This document shows positions 58,276-64,000 of a stretch of DNA of 64,000 bases, one piece after another. The notes under the pieces were generated by a model, which made no database searches, had not been told where the DNA came from, and worked only from the letters and a program-made list of their open reading frames with translations. How positions within the stretch are numbered: the first letter of the stretch is position 1; each line of letters opens with the position of its first letter. A program made the translations under genes and the position numbers. Source of the stretch: Pleodorina starrii (lineage: Eukaryota > Chlorophyta > Chlorophyceae > Chlamydomonadales > Volvocaceae); assembly GCA_030267565.1 (NCBI GenBank), contig BRXU01000002.1:8933001-8997000 (forward strand). The letters run 5' to 3'.

Positions 58276-61029
58276 TTGTCCCGGACGTGAAATGGAATCC
58301 AGATGTGTAACGGAGAAAACGGAGTATTGAAACTGCCAAAATCCCCGCCCGCTCCTATGCACGATACATTGCGCTTCGACAACAAAGAGGCCTGGCAGAG
58401 CAAGGAGGCCTGGCAGTCCGCAGGGCGGGGCATCAGACTGCGGAGCAGTACCCCCGGCAACATACATTATTAGCCTAGTCTCTCAGCACAATCCAGCAGA
58501 TGCTGTTGTTCCGCCATCCTCGCCCTCCTCGCCGATATCCTGGCTAGCTGGCGCCAGGCGGCCTGCGTGTATGTTGGCACCTCTCACCGCCGACTCCCGA
58601 GAGGCGGCCTTGGTCCCGCCCGTGGAGTCAGTGATAGAAACTCAACCCCTGGTTTCACGCCATGCGCCAGGTTGGCTACAGCCATGCAATTTCGGACGGT
58701 TGCCGAAGCGGCTACCCAAACTGTCGTGCGTCTCATGCCGGGCTCGTGAAGGAAGTGATGAGCTTGGTTCGCTTGCCGGTGGGGCCCTTTCCAGTCTGGT
58801 CAGCCGCAGAGCCTTCCCACTGCGGACAATGAACAATCATGAAGAAGCCTGCTGGCCACTGACTGTCAATGCCAGCCCCATGATGGGAAACTCCGATATA
58901 TACCAGACGAGGGGTTCGCAGCAGCACGGTGCGCCGTTGTTTCAGCACACGCGCCGCAACTCGATACGCACCATTGCAACACGGCGGCACTCCAACGGGG
59001 GGCAGAGGCTGAGGAACTGGATAACTGGGCAGCCGCAGTGCAGTGGGAGACCTACCGTGGGGTCAGCCCACTCAGGCCAAGCAAGTACCGCGGCCCCTGC
59101 TGTATGGCAGGCCGCGGGCGGGGGATATTCGGTCTCCCTGCCGCTCACGCAGCACGCACAACCGGCGGGCGCGAGAGGCAGCGTGGGCGGCGACGCTGGC
59201 TCGCTGTGTGGGCCTACCTGCCGGCACCGCTCCCCGCCCACACGCAGGCATCGCAGCCATGTATGTACCTGCGCCGACACCACCCGCTGCTCAGCCTCAT
59301 CAGCTCGATCTTGACTGTGGAAGGGGGCCCAGATTCCCAGCCAGGCGAGGAACTCCTGCCAACGGACATCCGCAGGGTTACGGGTGCCCTGAGCAACCTC
59401 CGGTACCGCCGGTGCAGGATGCATGTGGACCCCACACGCCTGCTGGCCGCGGGGAACTGGTGCTTTGACGCGCCGCTGTGGGGCAACCCACTCCTCCCAA
59501 AAGCTGCGGCGATGGCCTGGCAACGGCGGACGCGGACGCGGACAATGAATGCAGCAACAGGAGGACCGCGGTGACGAGGGAGGCCCCAGATAGAGGCAAC
59601 CCCGCCGCAGTCCGCTGCCGACCCCGCCGGCTACGACACGGAGGAAAGAGGGAGCTCCTAACCCCAACGCGCTCCCGTGGCCCAGCCTGGACTGCCTCGC
59701 CACATACGGCTGGTGGCTTGCACGGCGCTGCAGACGGTAGAGAGAGCAGAGAGGACGCAGCAGTGAGGATTCGACGCGCAGTGGCAGCAGTGAGGATTGA
59801 CCCAATCCTCACTACTGCTGCCACTGCGCGGCCAGTGGCCGCGCAGCCCAGATCTACCGCGCCACAAGGTGCAGGCTGGGACCCGTGGGTCCGTCCAGAC
59901 CCATGTGGCCCCCCAGGGGTCGGGACGCTGGAGCCCTCCAACGCAGCTCGACCCTTGCCGCACTGGGAAGTCTCTGGGCACACATCAGTGTGGAGTGGTG
60001 TACGGCCATCATCAGCGGTGGGCTGCCATTCCTATTAATAAGCGAGAGCGAGGGACACAAGGAAACCCTGGCGCCTAGAGCTGGACGGTGTACCCCTACC
60101 CGCGGGCGATAGCTACCTCAGGAAGATGCCATCGGAGCCGGAGCCGGAGCCTCAAATTTGCTCACCACGCGCCCACCACTTCTGGTAGGTCGTGCCCGGT
60201 GGCACAGGCCGTGGTCCAGCACATCGCCGCAAACGTGCCGCACAGGACCCATCACACGTTTGCAGCTATGAACGTCAGGCTTGACGAGGCACCATCTATC
60301 GGGAGTGCAGCAATGTGGGGCGTTGTAGCCCAAGCGGCGCTGTCTGCCAGGGAGTGAGAGCGCGCGGGGCGCCGCGCAAAGTACGGCCAGCCTTCAAAAC
60401 CCCCATTCCTACAGGGAGACCGGATCCACAGGCTCCGCTCGATCGGGCAATGGGCTGAGCGGCACGAGACAGACGTCTGGCAAGGAACACACACACACAC
60501 ACAAACATACTTAAACACGCAACGGGTTGGCAGAGCTAGCTAGGAATGCCGTGGCGCGGGTGGGATGCCCCCTTGCTGCTCCACCGACTGGGTCACCCAT
60601 CCAAACGTCCACATGCCCATGGCTGCTGTGTGTTGTATCCACCTTTCAGCAAGATGACCACTCAGTAGATACCTTATATACTACACTGCGCACCCTTATA
60701 CCGCCCGCCCGCCTGCACGGCTGCGCCCGCCCGCCCGCCTCATGATCAGGCTCCAGATTAAAACCTCAACAGCACGGCATCAGCGGAAGAAGACGCCGTG
60801 CTGCTCTACCGGCAAAACCGCTTGTGGCCTGCAGAGCCCCCGCTCCAGAACCACGCAGCGGTACGGACGACCCTCCTAAACTGATTTATCTAGGTAATCA
60901 GCCCTGCTGACTGCCAGGCCTCCCTGTTGTTGTCGCAGCGCAATGTATTGTGCAAACGGGAATTTCGACATATTATCATTTGAGTTTTGTTACACATTAG
61001 GATTCCGTCACACGGCTGCGGCGTAAAAC
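58276..61029. other. Spacer of the C/D inverted duplication, no recognisable gene
   Basis: 2.75 kb unique to the centre. Open frames of 247 codons (58571-59314, plus) and 287 codons (58942-59805, minus) overlap each other, and neither shows motifs or clear exon structure. A coding fragment such as 60088-60357 (plus) cannot be excluded. Contains hairpins at 59775-59846 and a short (AC)n at about 60488-60503. Confidence 0.55.
59775..59846. repeat. Two adjacent hairpins in the spacer
   Basis: 59775-59799 (CGCGCAGTGGCAGCAGTGAG...) pairs with 59803-59830 apart from a 3-base bulge. Overlapping its end, CTGCGCGGCCA and TGGCCGCGCAG form a perfect palindrome around 59824-59846. Confidence 0.85.
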
Positions 61030-61789
61030 TGCGTGCAGGGTACCGCAGAGGATCACACCGTTCTGTCACACCACCCTCGTTCCGGTTTCAACCGAAAAGG
61101 GCGTTCAACGTGGAAGATCCTTGACCCAACGTGTCTGTGGCCAACAAGCGAAAACGCACTGACCCATGGTTCATGGGCCCCCTGGCTCCTGACCGACGTC
61201 GTCATGCCCCGACTGCCTACCCCCTTCCCCCAGCACGCGAGCCGGCTGCATTTAGGTACAAGCAAGCGAGCAGCATTCGCTAATTATTTACCAGACACAA
61301 AAATTGCAGTGATGACACTGTAAAAAAGTTATCAATTTAGGAGTACAGGATGCTGCGAGTGGTGCCGCTATAATCACCAAGACATCAACACCTACCGTGC
61401 CTATTCACTCTCTCGGCTCTCCTGCTGCATTGGGCATTGCGTGCGACATCTGATCTATTCCCACGATGATCCTCGCCTCTACCTAATAAGATCCTCGCCC
61501 ACCATAGACATACAATGGACCACATCATGCACTCAGCCTGCCAAGCGTTGTTAGGTCAAGACGGCGGACGGCGGCACGAGGCAGTGCCTCCCGAACCCGC
61601 GGGCGAGCACAACGGACCGCGCCCGGCAGCAGGCAACAAGGCGCTGCAGCGAAAACCCGCCGTCCTCAAGCAGGTAAAATGCATGAAACACATAACACGC
61701 ACCGTTTTCGCGCGTCAACATAGCGTACATTCATCGAACTATGCCCGTGCTCAATGCCGTACTCGGAAGGACGGGAGTGGAGGAACTCC
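61030..61789 (-). repeat. 3' flank of DUR3 D: right arm of the inverted duplication
   Basis: Mirror copy of 57312-58275, shortened by deletions. It is the downstream flank of copy D, so both genes run towards the central spacer. Confidence 0.9.
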
Positions 61790-64000
61790 TTAGGCCCGGA
61801 CCGGCCCGGGCTTGGGCACGGGCGGCAGCTCCAAGTGCGCAGCCTTGCCCTGCACGCTCTCCTCCGCGTTGAGGGTGGGCTTGGTGCCGCGCTTGTTGCC
61901 CTTGCAGGCGGCGAAGACGACCTCACTGGCCTCGATGATGGGCAGCACAATGCAGATGACGGACGCGACAATGCCCCAGATCATCGCAATGATCACCCAG
62001 AACCTGTGAACGGAAAACGGTGCGTGGGGCGCGGTTGAACGGCAGGCGAGTCAGGATGGGTCAGGGGCAGTGAGGGATTGGGGCAAGCGAAGCCCTCTTA
62101 TGAGCGTGCAACGAACATCGGACAGGCGGGCAACCTGACCCCGCTTAGACCAACTAAAGCCAACGGCATCTCCACAAGGAACCACATACAAGCACTGTCA
62201 GCTGCTGCCCTGGTGTCGTACTACTGTCGTACTACTGTGTGCGTGCCTGTCCCTATTTGTCTAGATCGGCCCGCCGGAGCACTCACGTGAAGTATCCCTG
62301 GCTGAAGACCTTGGCCGGCAGCGCGAGGATGGGCCACAGGATGAGGAGCAGCAGCGTGAGGGTGCCGCCGGTGGCCCAGGTGAAACGGATGACGTAGTTG
62401 AGGGCCTCGGGGGAGTCCTCGCCCTCGGTGTTGGTGGGGTCGGCGTTGGCTTCCGACTCGACGACCGGGATGTCTCGCAGCTGGGCCCAGTCGTAATCCT
62501 GTAGTATTGTTGGGGAACCAAGCCGAAGAGTTGGTGGGCTGCGGGCTTGGCCATGCTAATCGGCGCACGATGTGAGAAGTCGATGAATGAATTGGTGGGG
62601 CGGGTCGTCGGCTGTTTTATCAGGACTGAACATTGAGGGGCGGGGCAGCCCTATGTTCTAAAACCCTATTCTCTGAGGATATTGCCGGACACCTTCAGAT
62701 GAGGGCGCAAGGCCATCAGCAACGCGAGCCATAGCAATGCACCGCGGCGTGTAAAGCACATGCCAAACGCACCCTCACGCGCGAGCATCGCTTTCATTCG
62801 CTGCCGTACCTGGGGGAAGATGTACGACAGTACGATGCAGAGGATCATGGAGAAGAACAGCGCCACCAGGTTTCCAGCCAGCATGGGGTAGTCCTGGCCG
62901 GTGGTATCCAGGTTCAGCACTCCGTTGTTCAGCTTGGCAGCGGTGATTAGCCAGGTCATGATGGCGAGCGGCGTGGTCACGATGGCGGACACGCAGGCGG
63001 CGGTGGCGGAGCACTTTGCCCAGGTCAGCGAAGCGGCGATGGGAAACACGGCCGAGCCGATAATGATGCCCATGAACAGGTACACCCAGCCCAGCGAGAC
63101 GTTGAGCTTGAACAGGATGACAGCGACGACGCCGGAAATGATGGCGTACACCACCACCATGATACGCTGCAGCTTCACCATTGTACGACCGTCGGCGTTC
63201 TTGTTGATGTACGGCTTGTAGATGTCGTACGTGACGATGGTGGAGACGGCCATCTGCTCCGCGCAGGCGGTGGAGGTCACAGCCTGAGAGCAAGGAGGGC
63301 GCGGGGTCGGCGGATGGTCAGGTGAGGTACACACTGGCAGACACTACGCGTTTCGAGGATCGATGGATAGGCCGGTGTACGCGCGCCTGAGCCGAGGAAC
63401 CCCCAACGAAGCGTGCGTAAAAATCAAACCAGCCCCCTCTTCCGAGTTTCTCACGCGGGTCACACCCCCAGCAGCCCAGCCCACTCACAATGAAAAGCTG
63501 GAAGGTCATGAGGAAGGCGCCTCCCTTGCCCATCAGGTGCACCGCCAGCGCAGCTGGCACAAGGCCCTGGTTGGCCTCCGCCTTGGTGATGGGCAGGTCC
63601 AGAGCGCGCGCACCCAGGCCCATGGTGGTGGCGAAGGTGAAGGGCACAGCGAACCAGCACAGCCCGCCAAGCAGATAGCCGCGGTAGGTGGCGGAGGGCT
63701 TGGCGGCGATGGCGCCCTGCCAGTAGGACTGGTCCACGAACACAGTGCCGAAGTTGCCTGTGGGGGAGCGGGAGGCAGGATGGAGGGATGAGACCATGAG
63801 AACGGGTTGACGAGGGCTGCAGGGATGGCGGAGAGAACGACGTGGGGTGTATTCACATGTGCCGAAAAGAGCTCGGGGTGAGGGTTGTGGACACGATCGA
63901 CAACAGATGGACGTTCGGCGCTGTGCAATGTGCCTCACCGATGATGTTGATGATACCGAAGACGATGCCGGACTTGGAGAACATGGTCATGTAGGAGCCG
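61790..64000 (-). CDS. DUR3: DUR3-type urea/proton symporter, copy D (3' five exons, cut by window end)
   Basis: Same family and role as B and C, convergent with C. Visible exons in transcript order: >64000-63939 (partial exon 5), 63757-63489, 63283-62810, 62498-62287, 62003-61790. The lengths of the four complete exons equal those of B and C. Distinctive points: exon 6 ends in an ATT codon (Ile) where B and C have Met before the donor; exon 8 begins [20 protein letters not shown], clearly different from the [20 protein letters not shown] shared by B and C; the intron before exon 8 has no similarity to that of B and C. The tail ends [12 protein letters not shown]. The 5' half lies beyond the window, so completeness cannot be judged; what is visible is intact. 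Confidence 0.94.

Noticed and set aside
58571..59805. Long overlapping frames in the C/D spacer as novel genes
   Set aside because: Frames on both strands overlap each other and neither has recognisable domains or start context; transcript evidence would be required.

Overview
The window looks like nuclear DNA of a volvocine-type green alga (Chlamydomonas/Volvox relatives). It is GC-rich, its genes are split into many short exons with GT-AG introns, simple repeats are common, and the recognisable proteins are plant/algal in type. No function below rests on a database search. Gene models were built by joining exons by hand so that the reading phase closes and the protein matches the family.

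Layout. (1) 1-8.8 kb, minus: a complete 13-exon plastid-type biotin carboxylase subunit of acetyl-CoA carboxylase (512 aa), with a 21-bp minisatellite beside one splice acceptor. (2) 8.8-14.25 kb: no recognisable gene, but a ~620-bp dispersed repeat. (3) 14.26-21.49 kb, minus: an 11-exon arginine deiminase (496 aa) with catalytic motifs intact; one intron carries five perfect 31-bp repeats. (4) 22.38-29.68 kb, plus: an 11-exon short-chain dehydrogenase/reductase (about 392 aa), divergent from the deiminase, with a 1.7-kb foldback element filling its second intron. (5) 29.9-31.8 kb: strong hairpins and a 1,568-bp non-autonomous hAT-like transposon with a perfect 8-bp target duplication. (6) 33.9-64.0 kb: four DUR3-type urea/H+ symporter genes of the sodium:solute symporter family. 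Copy A (minus, 668 aa) is diverged. Copies B and C (plus, 677 aa each) are direct duplicates including promoter and 3' flank. Copy D (minus) is inverted relative to C and is cut by the window end.

Taken together, the right half is a urea-uptake locus that has grown by direct and inverted duplication, next to an enzyme that releases ammonium from arginine. A nitrogen-scavenging neighbourhood is therefore plausible, but co-regulation is inference. The most interesting signals are the C/D inverted duplication with homologous 3' flanks, the mosaic similarity among the four DUR3 copies that suggests gene conversion, the hAT-like element carrying a dispersed repeat found elsewhere, and the splice-site-adjacent minisatellite.
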